Made by a program: the position numbers and the translations under genes | Notes under the pieces: model-generated | Told to the model about the DNA's origin: nothing | The model's database searches: none | What the model saw: only the letters and a program-made list of their open reading frames with translations | Origin: Nigrospora sphaerica | Lineage: Eukaryota > Ascomycota > Sordariomycetes > Amphisphaeriales > Apiosporaceae | Assembly: GCA_018287875.1 (NCBI GenBank) | Contig: JAGVVL010000025.1 | Coordinates: forward strand, 1,364,001 to 1,428,000 | Length of the DNA stretch: 64,000 bases | Direction of reading: 5' to 3' | Shown here: positions 43,501 to 57,800 of the stretch, piece after piece | How positions within the stretch are numbered: the first letter of the stretch is position 1 | Layout: the number at the start of each line of letters is the position of its first letter

Positions 43501-45515
43501 TCCAACATCCTCTCATGCGAGTTGCTTCCAAGGCGCCAGCCCTGCCTGGGGGTACCCGGCCAGGCGGCCTGGGAATAAGAGGCTGCTAGCACGCCAAGCC
43601 AACTAGCGGTCACCGGGGGCTGGGGAGGAGGAGCTGTAGAGAACCAGTCATACAATAGTAGATCGTCCTGACCTGTTGCGTGCCCACGGCAGTGCCGTCC
43701 GCTGGCGGATTGGGGGTGCCCTTACGTCAGATTCGCCAATAAAACGAGTATCCATCCTTTCTTGCAGCGGGGTCGGTCGTGTCCGCGTCGCTGTCTAAGG
43801 CCCCCCAAAAGAGCCCCCAATTTATGCATATCCGGGGCTAGTGGGCACTTGTCGCAGGGGTCTTGTCCCGGTTCTTCAGCGGCATTCCGCGTTCCATTCC
43901 ACGTCCCCTATCCCGTCTCCTCGTGCCGCAGCCAAGCAGGTCGACAACCGGCGCCTCGTTACTGATTTTGCATCGGGGCCGAAATGAAGGGCTTCGTCGA
44001 TGTAGGTGCATAAGAGAGCTACACTGCTTAAGTGGGATGTTTGGCGGACTGATGCGACTTTGAAAGCGCTGACCAACATCCCACGTGGGTCCGGCAAGGC
44101 AACGGCCCAGGCCTGGGCATGGAAAGCTCTCTCGGCCGATCACGAAGTCGGAGAGCGACTGCAACCATAAGCATCGATGCGGCGTCGCATCAAGGGAGCG
44201 GGCGGCCGGGGCGACAGCGCGGCATGGGCACGGATGGAGAGAGGGTGGGCCCCCCTGCTTGACCATATCGGCCTGCGCCTGCAAACCCCTGGGCTCTCGA
44301 GAAGCATCCTGGATCTTCGTCTCATTGTCCCGTCTGGGAGCTGAAGGGCCGACGCCGCGCATATGCGTTCCTCTGTCTTGGGCAGCCCCGTCCGCTGCCC
44401 TGTCCAGCGCCAGTGGGGCAGTCTACCTAGGGAGCGGTGCCGTGCGGCCTACTATCATAGGGCCGCGTAGAGAACAGGATTGCGCCAGAGTAGAGGCGTC
44501 GGGCAGGCACTTTGCAATCATGCACGGATTCGTGGGGGTTTCTCTTTTGTTCTCTCGCGGTCCGCGGAGGTCGAGGAGCGAGGGACTCCGAGATGTGGTC
44601 GCCAGCCACGGCGGCAACAGCCGCAAAGTACGGTGCCAGAGCCTGGCGAAGAAGGGAGCGAGCGGAGAATTATCCCCCGTTGTCATCCATGCTCGAGGAT
44701 AGCGCGAGCGCACGAGGTGGAAGTCATTGCCACCTCCGTGAGTGGGCAATCTGGGGAAATACCACATGGGGCGGGCACGGCTCTAAATTCCAGTCGGGGC
44801 CTGCCAACAGGGGCGGTCCATGTCGTTCGCCGAATTCTGCCAGCCTGTCCACGACGGGCCGAACTCTAATCATTCCCTATGCGGAAAATGAGAGCAATTT
44901 GGGGGGACTCCCTCAACCGCCTTTCTCGTTCTAGTTGTACATCGTAGGTTCGAGTCGGGCAGCCCGCCAGGCCCAAAACCGAAGGGAACCTCCGATGCTT
45001 AATGCAGTGGCACGAACAGCCCGAACGGGAGGGACGCAGCCTTTGGACCCTGGGTCTGCATTTCTGGCCCCGCGTTGCAGCGAGTGGTAGGCGGGCTATG
45101 TAGGTGCGTGTGCATACAGGTGTGTATCCTGTACGTTCTTTTCCGAGTAGGGAAGTGTCTAGTGTACCTACTCCAGTAGGTAGGTACTTCCCACTTAGGT
45201 ACGGAGTACGAACTCAGGTACCCAGGAAACAAACGGCTTACCTAGGTGTCCCAGCATGGACGCCCCAGAGACTCCAAGGGATCCATTCTCTCACGGTTTT
45301 TGCACGGACTGGCGGTCGGTTGGGTTGGGCCAAGACGGCCCTCGGAATATTGAGTGCTTGGCCCCCATCCCCCCCCAGATGAATGGATGTCGATGGCATG
45401 ATGAAGTAGGTTGTTTGGCTGTCACTGGAAGCGTTGACCACCGTGACTGTGACGCGCGAAAGCGGAGCGGTCAGAAGTGGGCGAACAATGGAGACGTGCG
45501 CCGGACCATCGTCGG

Positions 45516-45556
45516 CGCTGCTGTGCTGCTGCTGTGCTGCTGGTGCTGCTGCTGCT
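45516..45556. repeat. CTG trinucleotide repeat with interruptions
   Basis: About 41 bp of CTG units interrupted by single extra TG or GTG steps, in noncoding DNA. Confidence 0.8.
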
Positions 45557-46949
45557 CCATTTGCACTCCCACGCTCCCCATGCCGCACCCGCTTGACGTT
45601 CCTGCGTTACTTCATTTGCTCCGTCGCCCCCAACGCCACGCACCCACGTTCTGCCCAGAGTCCGGGCGCCGTGACAGGCATGGTCGCACCATCTTGACTA
45701 CTACCGCCATCAAATCCCGGGCGGCAAACGGCGACTTGGCTGGCCTTGCGCTCGGCACCGGCACGGCTGGTCATTGGCCCTCCCATCGCCAAGCTCTTGC
45801 AATGTCGTCCGATTGTGATGGACAGGACCAGCGCCGCACCAACGAGCGGGCGTGCGCAGGGCTGGCCCGTCCGTTTTCGCTGGCCGAAAGGCGGCCCCTG
45901 CAAGGAAAAACATAGTGCTGTGTTGCAATATGATGGAACGGAAGTGAGCGAACCCCAGGTAGGTAACCGTTTTCGCGCCCATCTACTCCAGTTGGGAACA
46001 AACCGGCTAAGCGACGCTCACGAACTCCCCCTTACAACCCAAGCAAGAAGCCGGCTATGGATCCATGGGATATACCGGAAACCCGCAAGCATCGTTTAGT
46101 GTGAACGCAAAGGGTGCGAGTTATGCTTGGATGGGACGGTCAAGACGGTACGCGGAATGGGTCTGCTCACTTTTCGGCCTCTGCCGTCGTGCAGGGGCTC
46201 GGTGTCGTCCATACAAACCTCGACTACGACTTGCACCTTCTAGTCCCCGTCTAGCTGCAAGCCAAGTCATTTGCCTCCCAAGGGCCCGCCGCGCCCGACC
46301 GGGGATCCATATCGGATTTCAATCACGCTGATCTATCTCCCTGCTGCGGCCAACCAGCAAGCAAAAAGTCAATGCTTTGCGAGGTCAGCAAGTCAGTCAG
46401 CTCTCACGCGACTGGTGGACGGATGCGATCCTCCTTCTGTCTTGTTCGCGTGTACTCCTTTCGTCCATCCTGCGGCTGCTCCTTTCGTCCCCCGCCGCCT
46501 CCAGGCACGCAAGGGACTAGAGGGGACCTGGGCCAGGGCTACACGCAAGGGGTCCTCGTCGTGTCCCCGGTCTGCCACGCCGTCCGCCCTTCCCCCGACT
46601 GCAACGCCGACCTCACCGGTTCCATGATTGGACCGCGGACGATATGTCCGGTATAGGAAGCTGACCTCTGCGTGTAAATTTAGCAGCCACATGCGGCCCA
46701 GCACCAGTCAAGCAACCATCATCACAGCTACACGCCTCAACTCGACCCTGGGATGCGCGCCCCCCACATGGGCTTAGTACGAGCACCAGCCCGCCTTGTA
46801 CGTGGGGCATGGCCACGGTTTGCTTCAAGGATATGGTCATCCAGTACCTCTGGTGCAGGAACGCCTTAACGGGACCAGATATTCAGAAAGATCGTCGCCA
46901 ACGGTTGCGGGTCCCCATGTTCGCTTGGCCTCTGAACCCGGGCAAAATC

Positions 46950-46956
46950 ATAAATA
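46950..46956 (+). promoter_or_regulatory. TATA-like element of the KatG gene
   Basis: ATAAATA lies 128 bp upstream of the KatG ATG and is followed by a C/T-rich stretch (about 46965-47010), the usual arrangement of a fungal core promoter and initiation region. Function is inferred from position. Confidence 0.4.
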
Positions 46957-46957
46957 G

Positions 46958-49689
<2,732 letters not shown>

Positions 49690-50242
49690 GCGCCCTCCGC
49701 CCCCTTCCCCCCTTTCCCCGCCCACATCCTCTCTCATCTCCCGATGGAAAATATACATATATACAAAGAGACGGGGCTGTGCGCAAGGGCCGAGCGGGGA
49801 GGGAATGACCGTATACCCTTTTAAGATCACGTTATTTTAGAGCGACTCTTTTCCTCCCCCTTCCACCGGCCCCTCCACAGTCCGTTGCTTCGGACGACTG
49901 GGTGGCGGCGGGTGATTGGGTACTTAATGCATAATGCCAGTATGAATTACCAAACCCCGTTCTGCTTCTATATCCATGTGAAACTCATTGGTCTGTCGGG
50001 TCGGCTGTGTTTAGACGGTACGCCGCGTTTCCATCGTTTCGTATCGTCGGGCTGTAGCCAGCCCTGCCGGATTTCTATTTGCAGAGGAAGGCTATGGGAG
50101 AGAAAGGTGATTGATTCTCAGGATAGGGACCAACTACTCATTAGCCTAAATCCAAACCGAGTGATAAGTACATCTCGCAACGGATGGTTGGTTAGGCCAC
50201 TATGGACGTAAACCCCAGCACCTTTCTATTTCAACTTCACGC
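49690..50242. other. Convergent 3' region (KatG / membrane protein)
   Basis: These 553 bp hold the 3' UTRs of two convergent genes. An AT-rich stretch with TATACATATATAC (about 49751-49763) may serve as the KatG polyadenylation region. No coding frame is supported. Confidence 0.5.
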
Positions 50243-52012
50243 TCATCCAGACGCCATACTATCCACCGGCGTCCTCGTTCTCTTACGTCCCGCCCGCGCC
50301 GCTGTCCGCCCCTCCGGCACGAGCTCCTCATCTATGGAGACCTTCTTGGGCGCGATAGCGGGGCGGTTGCGGCGGGGCACCACTAACACACCGCAGTACG
50401 CCAACAAGCCGAGGATGGCCTGCGTGACGGCCCATACGCCGCAAAGCCTGAGGACGCGCAACACAGCCTCGGCATCGGCGCCATAGTCCTCCTCGTCCCC
50501 CTTGCCTTTGTCACCCCGCACAGGGTCCACCGTCGACGGCTGCGGCTCGTCCACCAAGGTCGCGTCCGAGGCCTCGGAGGTCAGGGACCGGCCCCGCGCC
50601 GCGGCGTGCGCAGGCCGCAGCGGGTCGCCGTCCTCTTCTGAGGACGGCGAAGGCGCGCGTGTCGTCAACGGAGCCCCGTAGTGGGCCGGACTCTGCGACG
50701 GTCGCGTCAGGAAGTCGAAAATGCGTTTTTGCTCCGCCCAGTCTTCGGGGGTCAGCGCCGGCTCGTCCTCGCTCGCGAAATCGTACAAGGTAGTGCCGAA
50801 GGAGCTCTCGGACGGCTGTGGCGGCGAGAGCGGCTCAGGGCCAGGCGTAGACGACTCGTTACTTACAGCATCCTCGCGTGAGATGACCGGCTTGGTGTTG
50901 GGAGCTTCGTACATGGTCGATAAGACGTTCTTCCTCGTCACTGGCAGAAAGGGTTAGTGGCGAGGAAGCCACACCAGACCGCCTTGAAAAAGCTCACTTT
51001 CCCGTGCCAACTGATCTGCCATCCGATCCAGTGGCCTGGTAAACCTGGCTACATCGCCAAACTCGATCAGCGTCGTCGCGAAAGAGTCGCTGCGAGAGCT
51101 CGACGCAAAAGCCTGCCGGAAACTTTTGTACGCATTGGAGAGCCGGCTCTCGAGACGGCCACTGACTTCGACCTTCATGAAGAAGGGCTGGCCGCCGTGG
51201 GCAAAGGCAAAGCCCGTGTGGACGGTACTGTTGTGGACGGCCCGTCCTGCGAGCTCGTTTTCCGTCAATGTCCAAATGAGCTGATTGTACGCCCATGCCG
51301 TCCGCCGGGATGACTTGGGCTCGACCCGATCGCTGCGCGTCAGGTGGCTAGCAAAGTCCCACCGGGACTCTTCGACGGTGTGTCGCTCCGACTCGCGCCC
51401 CAAGCCGCCGACGCCGGCGAAGCCTCCGGCTTCCAGTCGCGGGAGGGCGCTGTGCCGCGTGATCTTGTAGGCCCGGCTCCGTGGGCCGCAGAACTGCTCC
51501 GGGCCGTGGCGCAGAATGTTCACCGACGGGTTGGACAGGCCGGGCGTCTTCTTTTCCCCGGTGAAGCGGGCTAATGCTGGATCCTCGTCGTCCAGGGTCA
51601 GCTTTACCGTGGCGCTCTTCAGGCGACAGTCCAGGGGTTGGTGGAAATCCAAGTCTACGTAGACGACGCCGCCGGGGTGTTTGGCCTTGGTAAGGGTACC
51701 CCATTTCGATTGCCGGAACATGAAGTGGCAGTCGACGCGAATATGCCCACGCGGCCGAGGACCGACCAGGGCACGATCCGACTCGCTACGATCGTCAAAC
51801 CGACTCAATTCTTTGTCCTTCGCAGACCATCTGCTTAGGCGAGGGAGCGGGGCATCCATTACGATGGGCAGTTGAGCCTTGTTGAAAGGTGTGAGCGGTG
51901 TCAAGATTGCAGGATCAGGCTGGCGAGAGGAGAAGCCGTCACGCGCGCCCCGACTGAGGAGTTGGCTGATATGCAGGAGGGGGCTGTGGCTGCCCTGTCC
52001 ATTTGTGGGCAT
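50243..52012 (-). CDS. Unrecognised single-pass membrane protein
   Basis: I do not recognise this family. Two minus-strand exons, 50998-52012 and 50243-50940, join across a 57-bp intron (GTGAGC...CTAACCCTTTCTGCCAG) that makes an ATG codon at the junction. The product is 570 aa from the first in-frame ATG at 52012, or 519 aa if translation starts at 51859 (MDAPLPRLSRWSA). The later ATG is at least as likely, since the first 51 residues look like leader. The first half is globular with beta-rich character (GGVVYVDLDFHQPLDCRL, LKSATVKLTLDDED, AYNQLIWTLTENELAGRAVH, FFMKVEVSGRLESRL). The second half is a disordered Ser/Pro/acidic linker, then one hydrophobic helix (VWAVTQAILGLLAYCGVLVV, near residue 500 of the long form) and a basic tail. 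This suggests a tail-anchored or type II protein facing the cytosol. Confidence 0.75.
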
Positions 52013-52247
52013 ATTGCCGATGACCAGATGCGATATCGCCTTGTACGACTACTGACGATTGGCTGACATGCCGCCCTCATACATTCAATCCAGTTCTTTG
52101 CGACAGCTTGACCCCTCCTCCATAATAGGCCGTCTGCCCGACTAAGCCCCAAGATCAAGTTCCGTCTCGAGTCATATCTCGCATACTTATGTTGCTTCAT
52201 TCCCCTCCCATCTGGAACAACCCACCCCCCCAATCCAATCCCTCGCC
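52013..52247. promoter_or_regulatory. Short divergent promoter region
   Basis: Only 235 bp (or 388 bp if the membrane protein starts at 51859) separate two divergent genes, so their promoters overlap. C/T- and C-rich sequence precedes the ATG at 52248. No named site was recognised. Confidence 0.4.
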
Positions 52248-55200
52248 ATGGCCCGTTATATGGACCACAGCCTACCGTCCAAAGCCAGCGGACGAAGTGA
52301 AAGAGATAGCGGGATATCCATCTCAAGCGAACGGGCCTTCCATGTCAATCAAGCATCGGGTATCTCGCCCCGGAGTCGGAACCGCGGGATATCTGTCTCA
52401 TCCCAGACTCGGCAACATGGATTCCCACCTTCAAAGTCGGTACATTGGAGCCAGAACAGGTTTTCCCCTTTCAATTACTCCGACGAAGAGCTTGTTATCA
52501 TACCCGCATCATTCCAAAACTCATCAGATACGTCAAGTACAGAAGTAAAGCGGCGGAGGCGCAGAAATGATCTGGAGGTCACCGTGGTTAGCGCAGACAG
52601 CGACAGCGATAACTCGGGCCATTTTCGTACCAGGTCCCCTCCATACCTCATAACTAGAACAAGGGAAGAAAAGACAGAAAGGCGACCTATCCGGAAGGTT
52701 GACGGGTACTGCCACGCAGGCGATGCCAAGAACGTGACGGTGCAACTAACTTTGGAACTCTGCGACGACCTCACGGCTGAAGTTGAGCACTTGCGGCTTC
52801 TTGTCCAGCTTGGAAAATTCCACGCTGCGAAGACACACTTCACCGAGCACCTGGAGTCCCATGCAGACCACCCCTACGTCCGGGCCGAGTATGCGGATAT
52901 GCTCTGGCGACAAGGGGACTTCAACTCTCTTTCCCAGCTTGTTATGGAGCCGTTGCGATTCCCCGAGGACGACTGTGGGCATTCTCAAGATGGTGTACAT
53001 TTGGACTTTGGTCTTCCTCAGGACGAATATACTAAAGCTGAGAAATACCAAGGTTTGCATCAGTACTGGTCCGTATTGAGGGCATACACTCTCGCCGTCC
53101 ATGACATTGCTCAGTTGACCGAAGCGGACCGAAAGGAACTCGACATGGCCGTTCGAGCCCTAGAGAAGGCGCTGCGGCGAGCAGACAAGGCCATCAGCTC
53201 AAACGAGGTTGGTAATGACGACTCGGCCATCTCAGCTGCCAGACTGATGACGATTCCACAGGTTCGCACACTCGTCCTGCTGATTCATCTTCACGAAGAT
53301 TACCCCTCCACTTCCACTGAAACGAACCTCAGTACCTTCGTCTACAAGGTCAAATCCTTTCCAGGATGGGCTGATTTCTACGAGAGCCTCCTGAGGCGGG
53401 AGAGGATATGGGACTTTCGCGATCTCTTCTGTGGCCTTGCTCGCGCATCTGGTTACGCAAATGCGCTTTCGAGAACCCTGGGCATGCCGACATCCAGCAC
53501 GACTGAAACTCGGCTGGCCACGCAGCGGCTCATTGCTGACTGGACCAGTGCGTCGCCTGAGGACGGCCTTTCCGCCGAATTGGCACTGCTGAGCGTGTGT
53601 ACATACATCCCGAGAATGGCCATGTCCCTTCAAACCAGCACTGTGCGCCCCGACGCTGAATACCTGGACGAATTCACGCCGCTTGCACACTCCGTCCTCC
53701 TACACCACCCCGAAGCCCTGAGGAGCCGGCCGTACCTGGATTGGATTCTGTGCAAGGCCTATCACACCAACGTCCAAGGGAGCAAGGACGAAGCGGATTT
53801 CGCTGCCCTGCTGAGTATATCCCCCGGCGTTTTCATGCATGACGAAGGCCTGCCCATGTACATACCGCGCCGCGACGAGAACCCCGGGTGGAAGGTACCC
53901 AATGCCAAACCAGAGTTCAAGGACGCTGTTCGGACGGCCCTCAGGATAGCCCGCGAAATAGGCGATTGCGTCGTCCAGGTGGCAGCATTGACGAGCCTGA
54001 TCCTGATTTCGGACGACCCAACAGACGCCTTCGAGGAGCTGGGTATATTGCTCAACCTTCTCGGCGACAGTACCGGCTACACGCATCTTCTCATCTCCAA
54101 GTATCTCATATCGACGACAGCTGAGCTTCGGAACAGGCTCAAACAGGAATTAGCCGTACTCCTGTCGAGACCTGGCCCGTTGAGAGCCATGAGTCCCGAT
54201 GTCGCCTGGATGGTGAAAATGCTTTACGTCAGGCTGGAAGGCTCCGACAGTCTGCTCTCGCGGGGACCCCTCGACGATGCCTGCTCCCTACAGAACGGGC
54301 GTCGCCTTTCCAAGGTACTGGAACATCGCATCGCTACGAGGGCCCCTTTCGTAGAAGAGAGCCTCCAACGTCGCCCAGGGGATGCAGGGACGCTCGAGCC
54401 AGAACCTCGGCAACGCACAGGAATGAACTCTCGAGCGAGCCAATGGCCTCCGCCGTACCGGCAGATCATCGCAACCCGTACCAAAAGCAAGACCAAGCCT
54501 CGCCGGTACTACCCTGGCATAGGTCTCGAAGCGCCTCCGGAAAATAGCACGATATCCTCCGAGTCCTTGCGGCAACGAGATCGCCTACGTGAAAGGCTCA
54601 ACAGACCACCGGCGCTTCCACCCGCCGCCCCCCACGGCATACGTAAGGGCAAGATGCCGGCGGGTGGACGGCCAGACCCCGGCAGCGGCTATCATGAGGT
54701 CGGAGGCGAGCACCCGGCACCCGGCAGTTGCCCCAAGATGGACAACCACCTTACGGAGCCATCGAAGACTATGCCCCCTCATATTTCGTCACTGGCCAAC
54801 TCTTATTACGAGGAAGGGTTGTTGAGCCGGGCGCGGGAAATATTGCAGGAGAAACAGCGCATGGCGGCCGAGGAGGGCGACGAGGACCGACTCGCGGCTT
54901 TGGCGGAGAGCTGCTCGGGAATGGAGCTGGAATTGCATAGACTCGTTTCGCAAAGACACGGGGCACAAAAGCAGCCTACAAAACCTCCCCGGCCCTCATT
55001 CGACAGCGAAGAATCTGAAAGATCCGGACCGATTCCATCAGGCGGGCGCGGTGAACCCTCGGCTCAAGGCGCGCCCCTACCGAGTGAATTCGGCCCGCCG
55101 ATGTCACCATCGATCGAATCACGAGCATCCAGTGAACTCATCTCACCGAGTCACTCTCCAATTTTACGGCCGGCCACGGCACAAGAGCGCCAGAGTGGCG

Positions 55201-55352
55201 GGGGAAACATGTTAGAGGCAACAGCAACCGATCAGACAGCAGCAGGCCGGGATGCCGCCGAGAAGGTCGATGAAGAAAGTGTCTCGCCAATATTGGGGTC
55301 GGACCGAGAAGACAAGGCTCCGTCTGGTGACAAGGAGAAATCTCATACCTAA
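52248..55352 (+). CDS. Large hypothetical protein with TPR-like segment and disordered tail
   Basis: A single-exon gene of 1,034 aa that I cannot assign to a named family. Residues 1-160 are Ser/Arg-rich and disordered with a basic KRRRRRNDLEV patch. A helical segment from about 166 (LTAEVEHLRLLVQLGKFHAA, then HPYVRAEYADMLWRQGDF) has the spacing of a tetratricopeptide pair. The middle (about 230-720) is helical and globular, with SFPGWADFYESLLRRERIWD and TLSLISDDP-like patches. Residues 720-840 are Arg/Pro-rich. A second predicted helical hairpin (SLANSYYEEGLLSRAREILQ and following, about 845-905) precedes a Ser/Pro/Glu-rich tail. The start is the first ATG, in good context (GCCATGG). Such architecture is common in filamentous ascomycetes, but function is unknown. 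It is divergent from the membrane protein. Confidence 0.8.
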   Translation: MARYMDHSLPSKASGRSERDSGISISSERAFHVNQASGISPRSRNRGISVSSQTRQHGFPPSKSVHWSQNRFSPFNYSDEELVIIPASFQNSSDTSSTEVKRRRRRNDLEVTVVSADSDSDNSGHFRTRSPPYLITRTREEKTERRPIRKVDGYCHAGDAKNVTVQLTLELCDDLTAEVEHLRLLVQLGKFHAAKTHFTEHLESHADHPYVRAEYADMLWRQGDFNSLSQLVMEPLRFPEDDCGHSQDGVHLDFGLPQDEYTKAEKYQGLHQYWSVLRAYTLAVHDIAQLTEADRKELDMAVRALEKALRRADKAISSNEVGNDDSAISAARLMTIPQVRTLVLLIHLHEDYPSTSTETNLSTFVYKVKSFPGWADFYESLLRRERIWDFRDLFCGLARASGYANALSRTLGMPTSSTTETRLATQRLIADWTSASPEDGLSAELALLSVCTYIPRMAMSLQTSTVRPDAEYLDEFTPLAHSVLLHHPEALRSRPYLDWILCKAYHTNVQGSKDEADFAALLSISPGVFMHDEGLPMYIPRRDENPGWKVPNAKPEFKDAVRTALRIAREIGDCVVQVAALTSLILISDDPTDAFEELGILLNLLGDSTGYTHLLISKYLISTTAELRNRLKQELAVLLSRPGPLRAMSPDVAWMVKMLYVRLEGSDSLLSRGPLDDACSLQNGRRLSKVLEHRIATRAPFVEESLQRRPGDAGTLEPEPRQRTGMNSRASQWPPPYRQIIATRTKSKTKPRRYYPGIGLEAPPENSTISSESLRQRDRLRERLNRPPALPPAAPHGIRKGKMPAGGRPDPGSGYHEVGGEHPAPGSCPKMDNHLTEPSKTMPPHISSLANSYYEEGLLSRAREILQEKQRMAAEEGDEDRLAALAESCSGMELELHRLVSQRHGAQKQPTKPPRPSFDSEESERSGPIPSGGRGEPSAQGAPLPSEFGPPMSPSIESRASSELISPSHSPILRPATAQERQSGGGNMLEATATDQTAAGRDAAEKVDEESVSPILGSDREDKAPSGDKEKSHT

Positions 55353-57033
55353 CGTGTGGTTACAACGACGCCCGCCACGGAAAGGGTTGGCCCCGGGGTT
55401 ACAGACAAGTCCAGGGGCGGAAGTGAACTCTACCATTGCTTGAAGAGTTCCGGGAAAGGGCCGTACGAGAATGAGAAGAGTGGTCGTCGACCATCGCAGA
55501 CGGAGAGCCTCTAGAAACCTAGATAAGCAGTGTGCAAGCGGCCACGGTCGCCATTCCTAGCAAGGCGCGCGCCAAGGACATCGCGAGGGGCATATTGCCA
55601 GACTGCATCGAGCAATTGTGAGGCAAGCAGCTGGGCATCCAGGGCCAAGCCCAGTCTCGTGCTGGAGCGACTCACGAAGGCCGGCGCAGGCGATTTCGCG
55701 TGCATGCAGCAGAATACCTCGCATGCGTTGGCAGTGCGCGTTATTTTCCGGACCGGACGCTGGCCAGCCGGGCAGGCAAGGCTCATGGGCGGCAACGCGC
55801 AGGATTCCCGTCTCACAAGCTTGAGCCGGTGCGACCAACATGACATTTTAAGCTCGGGGGGAAAGCTGGGTAATGCCGTCGTCTGCTCGTAACGGACCCG
55901 GGGCAGCCAGAGATGCGAGTCGCGGCTGCACGCAGTACTGAACTTAGTTTGCGGCGGCGGAGAGCCGGAGCTGGATGGGTAACGGCTCAGAGAACGTGGT
56001 AACCTGGTAACCCATGTTACTACGCCTGGAGAAGCTGGGGATGGCGAAGTGGGGGAAATATGGGAAAGCTGGTGGATGGTCGACAATACATCGTGATCCC
56101 TGCTTTGCAGACGGGCCCCCCCGAACCAAGGGCAATCTGACGAGAAGTGCCGACACGTCCCCGACCATGCGAACGGCATGGCACTTCTCAGATGAAGCGG
56201 AAACTTTGGATCGGGAGAGCGAATCTGGCTCTCCCGGGAGGGGGAGGTTTCAGCACCCACGTGTTGTGAGCCTGACGGGATTGGTCCAGGTCAAGCAGAA
56301 CAAGCACGAATGGGCGAGACAAAGAGGGGCAACGGCGAAGGATGGAGAATGCTGGCCCTCCCCACGCCGGACTGTGTCGGGGAAGAGAGAGAGAAAGAGA
56401 GGGTTTGGGGGCCGGAAAGGACCCTGACGCCGCGCAAACGGCGAGGTCCGGGGGGGGCGGGGAGTGGTCAAGCCAACCACCAGTCACACAGCGCTTCGTG
56501 CAGGACGCGCCCATTGGACTGGCCGGAGAGCGAAGAAAAACGTCGATGCTGACGGACTGCGACTGTCTCTACGGCGGCGGCGAGGTTACAGTGGGCGCTA
56601 AGAATAGAAGCACCCAAAACCTTGGTGCTGTCGTGTACAGGGGAAAGGGTCGCTATGGGGAAGACGGGTGGTTTTACTCAGCGACGCGGCGTGTCTGCAT
56701 TTGGGGGCACGCGACCACACCTCGGCAGGTCGAGGACGTTGCACGGATGGGTATGCCTTCTCAGGTCTGGGGCCGATCCTTTGAAAGCCCGAAAGGCGAG
56801 AGAGAGGGGGAGAGGGAGAGGGAGACAGGGAGAGCGCGGAAGAGCCGAGTCGAGCCAAAGCTTAACGACGTACGCATCCAATAGTCCAACATGGATTGAG
56901 CGCCTCGTTCGACAGGAGCCGCGCTCGCCAAACCGAACCAAAACCAGTCCGGCCCTGGACCGATGTGGAATTCCATCCTGCGTGATGTAGGCGGGTGCAC
57001 GACATACGGATGTTGCACAGTCGCAACGGGGTT

Positions 57034-57091
57034 GCAGAAGCAGAAGCAGAGGCTGAAGCAGAAGCAGAGGCTGAAGCAGAAGCAGAGGCAG

Positions 57092-57133
<42 letters not shown>

Positions 57134-57136
57134 CAG
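57034..57136 (+). repeat. Compound GCAGAA/GCAGAG/GCTGAA then (GCA)n repeat
   Basis: A hexanucleotide-like array of GCAGAAGCAGAGGCTGAA units passes into about a dozen pure GCA units with one CAA interruption. Read in one plus-strand frame it would give alternating Glu-Ala, in another Gln-rich sequence, but no gene model uses it. It is a likely hypervariable microsatellite. Confidence 0.85.
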
Positions 57137-57718
57137 GGGGTCCGGCAGCTCCAAAAAGTCCAGGCCCCTCCATTCCCGGCCAGAGGGGATGGGATGCCAT
57201 GGGGCTAGCACTAAATCAGGGAAAACGCCATCGTAGACACGCCCCGCTTGGCCCTGCCAACCCCAAGTTCTAGTGCCCAAAAGGCCAAGGGTTTGCCGCA
57301 GGCGAGTGGCGTCCATCAAAAGCAGGCCCCAACCAGAAGGGAACTGGAATGTCGTAGCGCCCCACGCCCGAACCACCACCGGACCAGGCACGGCAGAGCA
57401 CGGCACGGCAGGGCGACGCGACAAGACAGAGAGACAGAGACAGCCCTAACAGGGAAGCCCGCCCATTCCTATCTCATCCCATCCCCCCATCCCATCCACC
57501 CCGGCCAATGGCCCGGTATCAGCCTGAACTGTGGCAGCAGGCAGGGAACCTGGATGGCCTGAAGCATTGGCAGCCACGCATCCTCCAACGAATCGTTGTT
57601 CAACCCGAGTCGATAAGAGGTTGGCAAGTCAGTCGCTTCCCGGTCCGTCGGTCTCAGCTTCCAAGTCCGTCGACGTCGCCATCCTCTCGTCTCCCCGGCA
57701 CGAAGGAGGCGTTTACCA

Positions 57719-57800
57719 TGGAGAGAGAGAGAGAGAGGGAGGGAGGGAGGGAGACGGAGAGAGCTGTAGAAAGAAAGAGAGGGAACGAAAGAAAGGGAGG
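57719..57800 (+). repeat. GA/GGGA purine tract
   Basis: (GA)n passes into (GGGA)n and then AAGAAAGAGA, an almost pure purine strand of about 80 bp in noncoding DNA. Confidence 0.85.

Noticed and set aside
44940..44975. GGTTCGAGTCGGGCA resembling a tRNA T-loop
   Set aside because: No acceptor, D or anticodon stems could be drawn around it.
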